Positions 8,273-17,545 are shown, counted from the first letter of the stretch. The stretch: DNA of 64,000 nt from Neoactinobaculum massilliense (GCF_900604955.1 NZ_UWPE01000001.1:434001-498000); one strand, 5' to 3'. The notes: generated by a model not told the origin, from the letters alone. A program made the numbers and translations.

Positions 8273-9766
8273 ATGGCTATCACAACAGCAACGGGATCGG
8301 ATATTCGCGTTCGTTTCGCACCGTCCCCCACCGGTACCCCGCACGTGGGCATGGTTCGCACGTGCCTCTTCAACTACGCCTACGCCCGTCATACGGGCGG
8401 AACGTTCATTTTCCGCATCGAGGATACGGACGCGGCGCGCGACTCCGAGGAGTCCTACCACCAGATTCTGGACTCACTGCGCTGGCTTGGCCTCGACTGG
8501 GATGAGGGTATTGAAGTGGGCGGCCCCAACGGCCCCTACCGGCAGTCCGAGCGTATGGATATTTACAAGGACGTGGCAAAGAAGTTGCTGGAAGGCGGCT
8601 ATGCCTATGAGGCTTTCTCCACGCCGGAGGAGGTGGAGGCTCGCCACCGCGCCAAGGGTGAGGACCCCAAGCTGGGCTACGACAACTTCGATCGTGATCT
8701 CACCGAGGAACAAAAGGCCGCCTTCCGTGCTGAGGGGCGCAAGCCGGTGCTGCGCATGCGCATGCCGGATACGGATATCACCTTCCAGGACATGGTGCGC
8801 GGTGAAGTGACGTTCAAGGCGGGCAGCGTGCCGGACTACGTGATTGTTCGCGCCAACGGTGATCCGCTCTATACGCTCACCAACCCGGTAGACGATGCCC
8901 TCATGGAGGTGACGGACGTGCTGCGTGGAGAGGATCTGCTCTCCTCCACGCCGCGTCAGATTGTGCTTTACGCCGCGCTCCAGGAGCTGGGCATCGCCAA
9001 GTGGGAGCCGCGTTTCGCCCATCTGCCCTACGTGATGGGGGAGGGAAACAAGAAGCTCTCCAAGCGTGACCCGAAGTCGAACCTGCTGCTGCACCGCAAA
9101 CGCGGCATTATCCCCGAGGGCATGGATAACTACCTCGCCCTGCTTGGCTGGTCCTACGCGCCCACCGAGGACGTGTTCTCGTTGCAGCAGATGGTGGAGC
9201 GCTTTGATATCCACAACGTGAACGGCAACCCCGCGCGGTTCGACGACGCCAAGTGCGTGGCGATCAATGCGGAACATATTCGGCTCCTGGACGTTGCTGA
9301 TTTCACGGCGCGGTTGGTGCCCTACCTTGACGTGCTCGGGGTCGATTCGATTGATCAGCTCGCGCCGGAGGTGCGGGCCACGCTTGAGGCCGCTGCTCCG
9401 CTGGCGCAGTCCCGTATGAAGCTGCTGGGTGAGGCGCCCGCGCTACTCGGCTTCCTCTTCACCGACACCGTGGAGTACAACCCCAAGGCCGTGAAAAAGC
9501 TGAAGGATACGGCGCCGGACGTGCTGCGTGCGGCACGGGAGGTGCTGGCCGGGCTAGCGGACTTCACCGCCACCGCCATCAAGCCGGCCCTGGATGCCAA
9601 GCTGGTGGAGGAGATGGGTATCAAGCCGCGGCAGGCCTACGCGCCGCTATTCGTGGCTATGACCGGCACCAACGTGTCCATCCCGGTCATCGACTCCATC
9701 GCCATCCTGGGGAGGGAAAAGGCGTTGGCGCGGATCGACGCCGCACTGCGCATGCTTGAAAACTAG
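8273..9766 (+). CDS. gltX: Glutamate-tRNA ligase
   Basis: A 497-residue class I aminoacyl-tRNA synthetase that charges tRNA-Glu. In organisms without glutaminyl-tRNA synthetase it also misacylates tRNA-Gln for GatCAB. The HIGH signature appears as PHVG (23-26) within [12 protein letters not shown], and the KMSKS loop as KLSKR (261-265). tRNA-Gln and tRNA-Glu genes lie immediately downstream, behind their own promoter and after a strong terminator. No clear ribosome-binding site precedes the ATG, so translation may be leaderless or nearly so. Confidence 0.97.
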   Translation: MAITTATGSDIRVRFAPSPTGTPHVGMVRTCLFNYAYARHTGGTFIFRIEDTDAARDSEESYHQILDSLRWLGLDWDEGIEVGGPNGPYRQSERMDIYKDVAKKLLEGGYAYEAFSTPEEVEARHRAKGEDPKLGYDNFDRDLTEEQKAAFRAEGRKPVLRMRMPDTDITFQDMVRGEVTFKAGSVPDYVIVRANGDPLYTLTNPVDDALMEVTDVLRGEDLLSSTPRQIVLYAALQELGIAKWEPRFAHLPYVMGEGNKKLSKRDPKSNLLLHRKRGIIPEGMDNYLALLGWSYAPTEDVFSLQQMVERFDIHNVNGNPARFDDAKCVAINAEHIRLLDVADFTARLVPYLDVLGVDSIDQLAPEVRATLEAAAPLAQSRMKLLGEAPALLGFLFTDTVEYNPKAVKKLKDTAPDVLRAAREVLAGLADFTATAIKPALDAKLVEEMGIKPRQAYAPLFVAMTGTNVSIPVIDSIAILGREKALARIDAALRMLEN

Positions 9767-9776
9767 CGCGGCTACA

Positions 9777-9813
9777 AGTGGCGGCGGGCGAAGCTTGCCC
9801 GCCGCCACTTTTT
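9777..9813 (+). terminator. Rho-independent terminator of gltX
   Basis: A 12-14 bp stem (GTGGCGGCGGGC and its complement) with a 7-nt loop is followed by TTTTT just after the gltX stop. Confidence 0.9.
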
Positions 9814-9853
9814 ATCCGTACTACTGGCCTGCAATGGGGCGGGCAATGCATTC

Positions 9854-9875
9854 TCACACAGACCGTTCTGTGTGA
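9854..9875. promoter_or_regulatory. Perfect 9-bp inverted repeat upstream of the tRNA promoter
   Basis: TCACACAGA-CCGT-TCTGTGTGA is a perfect 22-bp interrupted palindrome with no following T-run. It lies about 23 bp before the -35 box of the tRNA-Gln/tRNA-Glu unit, so it is more likely a protein-binding site than a terminator. Confidence 0.45.
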
Positions 9876-9897
9876 CCTGATTCATGGGAACTGGCAT

Positions 9898-9926
9898 TTG
9901 AACTGTTGAGGGTGGATCTGTAAACT
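9898..9926 (+). promoter_or_regulatory. Probable sigma-70-type promoter of the tRNA-Gln/tRNA-Glu unit
   Basis: TTGAAC (-35) and TAAACT (-10) are separated by exactly 17 bp. The -10 box ends 35 bp before tRNA-Gln. Confidence 0.6.
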
Positions 9927-9961
9927 AGTACATCGTTGCTCCTCTGGAACAACAAGCCAAT

Positions 9962-10033
9962 TGGGGTATGGTGTAATTGGCAACACAGGTGATTCTGGTT
10001 CATCCGTTCTAGGTTCGAGTCCTGGTACCCCAG
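9962..10033 (+). tRNA. tRNA-Gln (anticodon CUG)
   Basis: Acceptor stem TGGGGTA pairs with TACCCCA. The anticodon arm GGTGA/TCATC encloses loop TTCTGGT (anticodon CTG). T-loop GGTTCGAGTCC is present. The discriminator base is G and CCA is not encoded. Confidence 0.95.
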
Positions 10034-10063
10034 CGGTGGAGTGATCCTCCGTCAATTGAATAA

Positions 10064-10136
10064 GCTCCGTTCGTCTAGCGGCCTAGGACATCGCCCTCTC
10101 ACGGCGGTAACGGCGGTTCAAATCCGCCACGGAGTA
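10064..10136 (+). tRNA. tRNA-Glu (anticodon CUC)
   Basis: Acceptor GCTCCGT pairs with ACGGAGT, with the G1-U72 wobble usual for tRNA-Glu. The anticodon loop CTCTCAC (anticodon CTC) sits between TCGCC and GGCGG. T-loop GGTTCAAATCC is present and CCA is not encoded. Confidence 0.96.
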
Positions 10137-10141
10137 CAGGG

Positions 10142-10175
10142 AAAGCGGCAGGCCTAAAGGTCTGCCGCTTTTTGT
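10142..10175 (+). terminator. Rho-independent terminator after tRNA-Glu
   Basis: AAAGCGGCAG and CTGCCGCTTT form a 10-bp stem around a 10-nt loop, followed by a T-run. It closes the tRNA unit before the convergent phosphofructokinase gene. Confidence 0.9.
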
Positions 10176-10240
10176 GTTTAGGCACCGACCGCCTCTCCCT
10201 GATCGCCCGGTGCTCAGGCGTTGCGGCCAGGGTGCCACTC

Positions 10241-12484
10241 TTACCTCTGATAAAGAGACAGCAGGGAAGGCTCAGCTGAGGTGTTTCGTGCCAGCGTATA
10301 GAGCAGATCCCGCAATCCCAGCCACCACTGACGGAGCGGAAGGCGGGTGGCCATGTCCATTTGCTCGTCGAAATGACGGATGGGGTAGGAACGGATATCG
10401 CCGTCCTGGGAGCCGATGTAGCGGGCATCACGCGTACCATCCCGGAATTGCCCCGTGAGGTCTGTGAGCGCTGCATCCACCAGGCGAATGGCTAGATCTC
10501 GATCGAACGGGCTCGGCTCTCCGCCCTGCTGTTGATGCCCAATCACCGCGGAGCGAGCATCAAACAGTCCGTGTCCCGCCTCCTCAAACAGGCGTGTAAT
10601 GAGGTCCGTGGTGAGGTTTTCGTTGGCCTGTTCATTCCGGATCACCAGATACAGGGAGCGCTTACCGCGGAAGGACGCAACCATCGAGGCGGCGTCGTCC
10701 GAGAGCTGAGCAAGTGACATGCCCGTCTCCTGCAGATACACCTGCTCCGCACCCGTGGAGATGCCCGAGAGCAGCGCCAGGAAGCCGCAATTCCGTCCCA
10801 TGGTTTCCACCACGAAGCAGCGGTTGGAAGCGGACGCACTCTCCTTCACGCGGTCGATCGCCTCCACGTTCGTGTTGAGAGCGGTATCCGCGCCGATGGA
10901 AAAGTCGTTGTTGGGCAGGTTGTTGTCGATGGAGGTGGGGATACACACCATGGGGATATTGAAGGCGGGGTAGTGGAGCCGCTCCTGGGCGAGGCTGAGG
11001 ATGCCCTCGTACCCCGCCAGACCGCCGATCATGATGAGGCCATCAATGCGGCGTTCTTCGAGGGTGCGCGCAATGCCGAATAGCTCGCCCGTATCCGGAA
11101 CCGTGCGGCGCGTGCCGAGCGCCGCACCGCCCGCGTTGCCCCACTTGTCGACGGAGCGCCAGGAGAGCGGCACAATGTCGCCGTCCACAAGACCGGGGAA
11201 ACCACCACGCACGCCCACCATTTCCAGGCCCAGAGCCTCGCCCAGTTGGACGGCGGTACGCGCGGCCGTATTCATGCCCGGCGCCAGCCCGCCCACATGG
11301 ACGATGGCCACGCGCCTGCGGCGGCGTGCGGGCGAATCCGTGAGCGGTGTAGAAAGCCGGTGGAACAGTTCCAACTTATGGGCGAAATGCGGGCCGCGGG
11401 CCGCCAGTGAGGCGGCGTAGTCGCCCCGCTCCAGGTGTGTACCCACGGCCTGTGTATTGGCCACGGCTTCGGCTAGCGGGAGGCGCACAATCTGCTCGGC
11501 GCGGGTGCCAAAAATATAGGAGTCATCGCCAGGGCCGGCCGCAAGTACCTCCAGGGTGGCCGTATGGCCCAGAGCGCTACTCATCCAGCGGTCATAGGCC
11601 GATGGTGTGCCCCCGCGCTGCACGTGGCCCAGCGCGGTGATGCGCGGCGCCTCACCCACCCTCTCGGCGATCGCCTGCTGAATACGGGCGGCCGTGAGCG
11701 GTGTGCCGTGACGATCCTGGCATCCCTCGGCCACGATGATAATGGAATCGCGCCGGCCGGCCGCATGGGCGGCGCGAATCTTGGCCACCACGGCGTCTTC
11801 CCAACCATCCTCCGGCGGAAGCTCGGGGATGAATACCTCATCCGCGGCGGATCCGAGTGCGGCGGTGAGGGCCAGGTAGCCGCAGCGACGTCCCATCACC
11901 TCAACGATGAAGGTGCGCTGGTGTGAGGCGGCCGTGGAGGCAATAGCGTCTGTCGCGTCCATGATGCGGTGCAGCGCCGAGTCAGTACCCACCGTCATCG
12001 AGGAGCCCACCAGATCGTTATCAATGGACCCCACAATTCCGGCGATGTGAAGGGACGGGTGCGCGGCGGCGTCGTCGGAAGAAATTGCGCCCTGCGCGAG
12101 CAAATCGGTGAGGTGATCGCGCCATTCACGGGCGAGTGTGTCCGCTCCGGTGAGAGAACCATCCCCGCCAACGACGACGAGACGGTCAATACCCCGGCGC
12201 ACCAGATTGAGTGCCGCACGCTGGCGGCCGGAGCGCTCACGGAATTCTGCCGAGCGGGCGGTACCGATGACGGTGCCGCCGCGGCCGAGGACCGACGAGA
12301 CGTCGGACCAGCCGGCCCGAACGATCGCGTCCCCGCCCTCCATGACGCCACGCCACCCCTCATGGATCGTGTAGGGAACGGCACCCGCGTGGAGGGAGGT
12401 GCGCACCACCGCGCGCACCACCGCATTCATGCCCGGGGCGTCCCCGCCCGAGGTGAGGACACCAATATTCAGTTGCTCACTCAT
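10241..12484 (-). CDS. Two-domain (tandem) 6-phosphofructokinase, eukaryote-like
   Basis: A 747-residue protein of two fused PFK domains (about 1-370 and 390-747). It should phosphorylate fructose 6-phosphate in glycolysis. The N-half keeps the catalytic set: GGDGS at 106-110, SIDND at 153-157 (catalytic Asp155), VEVMGRR at 194-200 and the substrate-site SHQRTF. The C-half has GGLAGYEG where GGDGS would be, and SIDNN at 518-522. This is the same division of labour as animal and fungal PFK1, where the N-half is catalytic and the C-half regulatory. Phrases such as TVGTDSALHRIMD and SIGADTALNT closely resemble the eukaryotic enzyme. ATP rather than pyrophosphate use is inferred from GGDGS. Confidence 0.93.
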   Translation of the reverse strand: MSEQLNIGVLTSGGDAPGMNAVVRAVVRTSLHAGAVPYTIHEGWRGVMEGGDAIVRAGWSDVSSVLGRGGTVIGTARSAEFRERSGRQRAALNLVRRGIDRLVVVGGDGSLTGADTLAREWRDHLTDLLAQGAISSDDAAAHPSLHIAGIVGSIDNDLVGSSMTVGTDSALHRIMDATDAIASTAASHQRTFIVEVMGRRCGYLALTAALGSAADEVFIPELPPEDGWEDAVVAKIRAAHAAGRRDSIIIVAEGCQDRHGTPLTAARIQQAIAERVGEAPRITALGHVQRGGTPSAYDRWMSSALGHTATLEVLAAGPGDDSYIFGTRAEQIVRLPLAEAVANTQAVGTHLERGDYAASLAARGPHFAHKLELFHRLSTPLTDSPARRRRRVAIVHVGGLAPGMNTAARTAVQLGEALGLEMVGVRGGFPGLVDGDIVPLSWRSVDKWGNAGGAALGTRRTVPDTGELFGIARTLEERRIDGLIMIGGLAGYEGILSLAQERLHYPAFNIPMVCIPTSIDNNLPNNDFSIGADTALNTNVEAIDRVKESASASNRCFVVETMGRNCGFLALLSGISTGAEQVYLQETGMSLAQLSDDAASMVASFRGKRSLYLVIRNEQANENLTTDLITRLFEEAGHGLFDARSAVIGHQQQGGEPSPFDRDLAIRLVDAALTDLTGQFRDGTRDARYIGSQDGDIRSYPIRHFDEQMDMATRLPLRQWWLGLRDLLYTLARNTSAEPSLLSLYQR

Positions 12485-12536
12485 ACCCTCACTCTATGTG
12501 ACTATCGCAACAGTGGGTGGGGTTCGCCGGCTACTT

Positions 12537-13091
12537 CTACGCTTCGTCGCGGCCGGGCAGCCAGGTGTTGTGCTTCTTGCCCCACTTATGCTCGCGGCGA
12601 TAGGCCTTGGCGGCGGCCAGTTCCCGCGGGGCGAGCCGGTCAATATAGAGGTGGCCGGTGAGGTGGTCGTACTCGTGCTGAAGAATGCGCGCGAACCAGC
12701 CGGTGGCGTTAATCTCGTAGTGCTTACCGGTCACATCCTGGGCGCGCAGGATGGCGTGAGGGGAGCGAGCTAGCGGGTAGTAGACGCCGGGGAAGGAGAG
12801 GCAACCCTCATCCTGCGGCTCATCACGAGTGGGGTCCACGGGCTCAATCCACAGCTCCGGATTGATTGCCGCGCCGCGCTCGGGGGCCTCGTCCTGGTCC
12901 GCGTATATCCACACGAAGAGTGATTTATTCACGCCCACCTGCGGGCCGGCTAGCCCGACGCCGGGGGCCGCGACCGTCGTGTCATACATGTCGTTGACAA
13001 GTTTCTCCAATTCCTTGTCAAACGTTGTAACAGGTTGGGTGGGTGTTGCCAGTACCGGATCACCCGTGATGTAGATAGGAAGAATTGCCAT
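12537..13091 (-). CDS. def: Peptide deformylase
   Basis: A 184-residue metalloenzyme that removes the formyl group from new polypeptides. All three family motifs are present: GVGLAGPQ (44-51), EGCLS with metal ligand Cys97 (95-99), and HEYDH with the two His ligands and catalytic Glu140 (139-143). It lies 52 bp upstream of pfk on the same strand and may be transcribed with it. Confidence 0.96.
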   Translation of the reverse strand: MAILPIYITGDPVLATPTQPVTTFDKELEKLVNDMYDTTVAAPGVGLAGPQVGVNKSLFVWIYADQDEAPERGAAINPELWIEPVDPTRDEPQDEGCLSFPGVYYPLARSPHAILRAQDVTGKHYEINATGWFARILQHEYDHLTGHLYIDRLAPRELAAAKAYRREHKWGKKHNTWLPGRDEA

Positions 13092-13250
13092 GGCGCCCAG
13101 TTTAGCCGCCGGGTGCGCGGGTGAGCCGCGGGTGTCTGCAGCCTGGCGAGCCAGCGGGGCGACGGCGCGCCATGGGCGGAGAGTAGTCCGTGGTACGACG
13201 CCGGGGTGACCGCCGTGGTGGGAGGCTTCTGGGTGTGATGGAATTGGGAC

Positions 13251-14453
13251 ATGCGAATTGCCCTCATCTCAGACTGTTTTGCGCCCCGACTGGGCGGGAT
13301 CGAAACGCAGGTGCAGGGCCTGGCTACCGTCTTAGCGGAACGCGGTCACGAGGTACTGGTGGTGACGGAAACGCCGGAGGGCAGTCTGGGACGCTCCCGC
13401 GGCGTCGTCGGCGGTGTACGAACATGGCGCCTGGCATCACCATTCCTCGGCAACGTACCCATTAATCCGCTCTCCGGTCCCGCGCTGGAGGACGCGATGC
13501 GCGGGGCGGACGTGGTGCACATTCACACCGGGGTGGTCTCGCCGTTTGCCTGGCACGCGGGGATGATTGCCGCGCGCCGAGGCATTCCGGCGGTGATGAC
13601 ATGGCACTGCGTCTTGGATCCGGGCGCGAGGATACTCCGGGCGAGTGGTTTCCCGGCGTGGCTGGCGCGTCACGGCGTGCAGCATAATGCGGTCTCCGCC
13701 ATGGCTGCGCGGCTGGTGCAGCGGGCCGTCGGTGAGGCGGGCGAGGTACGGGTGGTACACAACGGGGTGGATCTCAGTGCCTGGCGCGCGGTGGCGGAGG
13801 TGCGCCTGAACGGCGGCCCGGAAATGCGTACCAAGCCCGGTGGAGGGAAACAGGAGAGCGAGAATCAACCAGGGGATGGAAGGAATAGCCGGTCCCGTGT
13901 GGCACGGCCAATTCAGGTGGTTTCGGCCCGGCGTCTGGCGCCGCGGAAACGCAACCGTGCGCTCATTGAAACCGTGGCGCGGGCGCGGGCGCTATCCGGG
14001 GTTGACGCGCACCTCACCATCTTTGGCGACGGGCCGCTGCGATCATCGTTGCTCCGCCTAGCCGAGCGATGCGGGTGGGGATGGCTGGATCTTCCCGGCA
14101 GGCGCACGCCCGCGCAGTTGCGCACGGCCTACCGCACCGCGGATATCTACCTGTCCGTGTCCCGTAAAGAGGCCTTCGGCATTGCCACGCTTGAGGCGCG
14201 AGCCACGGGACTCCCGGTGGTGAGCCCGGCGGGCACAGGTTCCGATGATTTCATTGCCGACGGCGTGGATGGCCTACTGGGTGGGAGCGATGACGATGTG
14301 ACGCACCGGCTGGCGCAACTGCTGGAGGATGATGCGCTACGGGAGCGAATCGCCGCTCATAATGCGGCCGTGGCACCCAAGGAGGGTTGGCCGGTGATCG
14401 CCGCGCAAACGGAAGCCGAGTATGCGCGGGCAATCGCGGCGCAGCATAGGTAA
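13251..14453 (+). CDS. Glycosyltransferase family 4 (GT-B fold)
   Basis: A 400-residue retaining GT4-type glycosyltransferase. The N-terminal domain starts MRIALISDCFAPRLGGIE, with the glycine-rich loop, and the donor-binding C-terminal domain contains the E-x7-E motif in SRKEAFGIATLEARATGLP. PimB/PimC-like mannosyltransferases of actinobacterial phosphoinositide or lipoglycan synthesis are the closest analogues I can suggest. The acceptor is unknown. A hydrophilic segment near residues 185-220 (rich in Gly, Lys, Glu and Asn) looks like an insertion between the domains. It stands alone between def and the IclR gene. Confidence 0.85.
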   Translation: MRIALISDCFAPRLGGIETQVQGLATVLAERGHEVLVVTETPEGSLGRSRGVVGGVRTWRLASPFLGNVPINPLSGPALEDAMRGADVVHIHTGVVSPFAWHAGMIAARRGIPAVMTWHCVLDPGARILRASGFPAWLARHGVQHNAVSAMAARLVQRAVGEAGEVRVVHNGVDLSAWRAVAEVRLNGGPEMRTKPGGGKQESENQPGDGRNSRSRVARPIQVVSARRLAPRKRNRALIETVARARALSGVDAHLTIFGDGPLRSSLLRLAERCGWGWLDLPGRRTPAQLRTAYRTADIYLSVSRKEAFGIATLEARATGLPVVSPAGTGSDDFIADGVDGLLGGSDDDVTHRLAQLLEDDALRERIAAHNAAVAPKEGWPVIAAQTEAEYARAIAAQHR

Positions 14454-14515
14454 ATGAGGACGCTACCGGCGGCGGGCGTTACCGGTGGCGCATAGCAAGG
14501 CTAGATTGCGAGCCT

Positions 14516-15265
14516 CTACCGCTCCTCGTACCGGTCCGTGCCCTGCATGATCTCGGTGAGGCGCTTACCGGCAGCCACAACGGGCGGCGCATACTGGCGT
14601 CCCGGCTGCCGGCTCATTCGCTCCACCGGGCCGGAAATGGATACGGCGGCGATCACGCGCCCGTTCGGGCCGCGTACGGGCGCTGAGACGCTGGCCACCC
14701 CGGCTTCCCGTTCGCCGATGGACTGCGCCCACCCGCGGCGTCGTACCGCCGAGAGATTTGTGGCCGTGAAGGTGGCACCCTGTAGGCCGCGGTGCAGACG
14801 CTCGGGCTCCTCCCATGCGAGCAGCACCTGGGCGGAGGAGCCGGTACGCATGGAGAGAATGGCGCCCACGGGAATGGAATCGCGTAGCCCCATGGAGCGC
14901 TCGGCAACGGCCACGCACACGCGATCCTCGCCCTGGAGCCGGAACAGCTGTGCCGATTCACCCGTGTGATCGCGCAGCGCCGTAAGAATCGGCTTGGCAG
15001 CAACCAGGAGGCGGTCCTCACCGGCAGCGGCGGAAAGTTCGGCGAAGCGAGGTCCTAAAACAAACTGCCCCTGTACATCGCGTGCCACGAACCGGTGGTA
15101 AACAAGGGCCATCGCAAGCCGGTGGGCGGTGGGGCGAGCCAGGCCCGTGGTGGTGACCAGCTGTGCGAGTGACTGTGGTCCGGCTTCTAGTGCGTTGAGT
15201 ACCGCGGCGGCCTTGTCCAGTACTCCCACACCGCTTCCGCTTTTCGACTGATGTGACTGGTCCAT
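14516..15265 (-). CDS. IclR-family transcriptional regulator (NdgR/LtbR-like by position)
   Basis: A 249-residue regulator with an N-terminal winged helix-turn-helix (GPQSLAQLVTTTGLARPTAH) and a C-terminal IclR effector domain (about 85-245). It is divergent from murA. In many Actinobacteria an IclR regulator of leucine biosynthesis (NdgR/LtbR) sits upstream of leuCD with murA just beyond. Here leuCD are absent and the regulator directly faces murA. The start is set at MDQSHQSKSG because the upstream in-frame region would extend into the murA leader. The effector is unknown. Confidence 0.85.
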   Translation of the reverse strand: MDQSHQSKSGSGVGVLDKAAAVLNALEAGPQSLAQLVTTTGLARPTAHRLAMALVYHRFVARDVQGQFVLGPRFAELSAAAGEDRLLVAAKPILTALRDHTGESAQLFRLQGEDRVCVAVAERSMGLRDSIPVGAILSMRTGSSAQVLLAWEEPERLHRGLQGATFTATNLSAVRRRGWAQSIGEREAGVASVSAPVRGPNGRVIAAVSISGPVERMSRQPGRQYAPPVVAAGKRLTEIMQGTDRYEER

Positions 15266-15417
15266 ATTCTGATACTCCCATTCCAAAGCGTGGTCCGGCA
15301 ATGCCATAATACGGCGCGCCGAGGCGGTGTGCCTCACACGGGGAATACTGGGCGGGTACCGTGGGTTTTCTAAGGAGTTGCAGTGCGCCGTCCAGGCGCC
15401 CGTGCGGGAAGGACAAC

Positions 15418-16740
15418 ATGGTTTCACAGCTCAGAGTTACCGGTGGCACGCCACTCAACGGAGAAATCACCGTGCGCGGTGCTAAGAACTTCGTGTCGAA
15501 GGCCATGGTGGCCGCCCTGCTCAGCCAGGAGAAATCCGTGCTTCGCAATGTGCCAGATATTCGCGACGTGGCGGTGGTCACCGAACTGCTTCGCCTGCAT
15601 GGGGCGGACGTTGACTATGACGTACCCTCCGGCACCCTAGAAATCACCCCGGGTGATATTCATCTTCCGGACGATCCGGCGGATATGGACGCGGTGGCGG
15701 GTTCCTCGCGCATTCCCATTCTCTTTGCGGGCCCGCTCCTGCATACCTTGGGGGAGGCATTCATTCCGGATCTAGGTGGCTGCCACATCGGCAACCGGCC
15801 GGTGGACTTCCACATGCAGGTGCTTGAATCTTTCGGCGCCAAGCGAATTCAGGAGCCGTCGGGGATGCATTTGGTGGCGCCGCAGGGTCTCACGGCCAAG
15901 CCCGTGCGTCTGCCCTACCCGTCCGTGGGTGCAACGGAACAGACTCTTTTCACCGCCGTCATGGCGAACGGCATCACGGTGCTTGAAAACGCCGCCGTGG
16001 AGCCCGAGATCATGGATCTCATAGCCGTGCTCCAAAAGATGGGTGCGATGATCTCCGTGGACACGGATCGCACCATCCGTATTGAGGGCGTGGATGAACT
16101 TCACGGATACGCTCACACGGCCCTGCCGGACCGTATTGAAGCGGGTAGCTGGGCCTCGGCCGCGCTGGCCACGCACGGAGACATCTTCGTACGCGGCGCC
16201 CAGCAGGAACCCATGATGAGCTACCTGAACATTTACCGGAAGGTGGGCGGCCAGTTCGATGTCACGGATGAGGGTATTCGCTTCTGGCATCCGGGCGGGC
16301 AGCTGCGCTCGCTCGCGCTTGAAACTGATGTGCATCCGGGCTTCATGACCGATTGGCAGCAGCCACTGGTGGTAGCCCTCACGCAGGCAACGGGTATGAG
16401 CATCGTCCATGAGACCGTCTACGAGGACCGTTTCGGTTTCACCGAGGCTCTCCGTGACATGGGCGCGCACATCCAGATCTACAAGGAATGCCTTGGCGGC
16501 CACGAGTGCCGCTTCGGCCAGCGTAACTTCTACCACTCGGCCGTCATTCAGGGCCCCACCAAGCTCCATGCGGCGGATGTGTTCGTCCCAGACCTGCGCG
16601 GCGGTTTCTCGCACCTCATTGCGGCGCTCGCAGCTGAGGGCACCTCGGTGGTATCCGGCGTGTCCATCATTGATCGCGGCTATGAGAACTTCGTGGGGAA
16701 GTTGCGCGCCCTCAATGCGGACGTGGAGGCCCTGGACTAA
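15418..16740 (+). CDS. murA: UDP-N-acetylglucosamine 1-carboxyvinyltransferase
   Basis: A 440-residue enzyme for the first committed step of peptidoglycan precursor synthesis: transfer of enolpyruvate from PEP to UDP-GlcNAc. The substrate-binding GAKN (21-24) is present. The catalytic Cys122 sits in LGGCHIGNRPVD, not the Asp found in mycobacteria, so fosfomycin sensitivity is expected on that criterion alone. A GGAAGGA site five bases before this ATG favours it over upstream starts. ddl, the other precursor enzyme of the block, follows on the same strand after an inverted lipoprotein gene. Confidence 0.96.
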   Translation: MVSQLRVTGGTPLNGEITVRGAKNFVSKAMVAALLSQEKSVLRNVPDIRDVAVVTELLRLHGADVDYDVPSGTLEITPGDIHLPDDPADMDAVAGSSRIPILFAGPLLHTLGEAFIPDLGGCHIGNRPVDFHMQVLESFGAKRIQEPSGMHLVAPQGLTAKPVRLPYPSVGATEQTLFTAVMANGITVLENAAVEPEIMDLIAVLQKMGAMISVDTDRTIRIEGVDELHGYAHTALPDRIEAGSWASAALATHGDIFVRGAQQEPMMSYLNIYRKVGGQFDVTDEGIRFWHPGGQLRSLALETDVHPGFMTDWQQPLVVALTQATGMSIVHETVYEDRFGFTEALRDMGAHIQIYKECLGGHECRFGQRNFYHSAVIQGPTKLHAADVFVPDLRGGFSHLIAALAAEGTSVVSGVSIIDRGYENFVGKLRALNADVEALD

Positions 16741-16755
16741 GCGGAACTAATAGTC

Positions 16756-16827
16756 CGACGCCGTACCGGGCTAGTAGGTGCGCACACGGCGTCGTACGTA
16801 GGTTCGTAGCCGCGCAGCGACGCCGTG
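16756..16827. repeat. Alternating inverted repeats downstream of murA
   Basis: CGACGCCGT (16756-16764), ACGGCGTCG (16786-16794) and CGACGCCGT (16818-16826) form two mutually exclusive hairpins. The second, with a 10-bp stem, is followed after about ten bases by CTTTTT and may end murA transcription. The same motif recurs in other intergenic spaces. Confidence 0.6.
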
Positions 16828-16900
16828 ACTTGCCTTTTTACACGGCGCCGCGGCTGCGGGGGAGATCGGTCCCCTCAACCGGACGCCATGTACCGCTTAC

Positions 16901-17545
16901 CTAATCCGTGGCGATATCCACCACAAGCCGGGTGGGCGAGGTAAGCGTGAACACGCGGTAGGGCCGCTGCTTATCGACGCCGATCACCACCTGGTGCATG
17001 CCCTCAAAGGGGAGGGACACGTGGGCACCCTGGATTACGGTGGCGCCCCCGAGCCCGGCGGGGGCTACCTGCGCCTCGGTGGTGGCGTCCGTCGGGTAGG
17101 TGACACCACCGATGTTCAATTGGAGGAACGATTGCCCGCTCACTTTGAGTGGCTTACCTGACCCTTCCTCCACCGGGTCCGAGATATATGCGGCCGCATA
17201 GCTGAGGGCGTCCGTACCCCTGTACTGCACCACCAGGCGATCAAAGCCGCTATGGCGGGCGATGCGGGAGGACTCCACCAGGTTTGATCCATAGGCCTGA
17301 TGATTCGCGGACTGCTGATCCTGGAGAGAAAATGCCTGCCCGGAGCTTGTGGAACTCGTCGAGGCCGGGCTGGCCGGCACCGTGGTGACGGTCGCTGGGC
17401 TGACGGAATTCGTTGACGGTGCTGGAGTATCAACCGAGATGGCGGTACTCGCTGTCTCGCTCGCCGAATTCGCTGCTGTACCGCTGCAAGCGGTCAACGA
17501 CAGCATGCCGATGAGAAGCGCCACCGCGCCTGTGTTGTGCTTCAT
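16901..17545 (-). CDS. Lipoprotein with C-terminal AMIN-like domain
   Basis: A 214-residue exported protein with a signal peptide ending in lipobox LTAC (Cys20) and a long Ser/Thr/Pro-rich tether (to about residue 80). The C-terminal beta-rich domain reads HSGFDRLVVQYRGTD, SGQSFLQLNIG and RVFTLTSPTRLVVDI. This is the pattern of the actinobacterial AMIN-like domain, related to the peptidoglycan-targeting AMIN domain of amidases. It points toward murA and away from ddl on the opposite strand. A cell-wall role is plausible from the domain and position but unproven. Confidence 0.8.
   Translation of the reverse strand: MKHNTGAVALLIGMLSLTACSGTAANSASETASTAISVDTPAPSTNSVSPATVTTVPASPASTSSTSSGQAFSLQDQQSANHQAYGSNLVESSRIARHSGFDRLVVQYRGTDALSYAAAYISDPVEEGSGKPLKVSGQSFLQLNIGGVTYPTDATTEAQVAPAGLGGATVIQGAHVSLPFEGMHQVVIGVDKQRPYRVFTLTSPTRLVVDIATD

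Noticed and set aside
9854-9875. CRP-type operator before tRNA-Gln
   Set aside because: A CRP site is TGTGA-N6-TCACA; here the order is TCACA...TGTGA with N12, so the half-sites are inverted.
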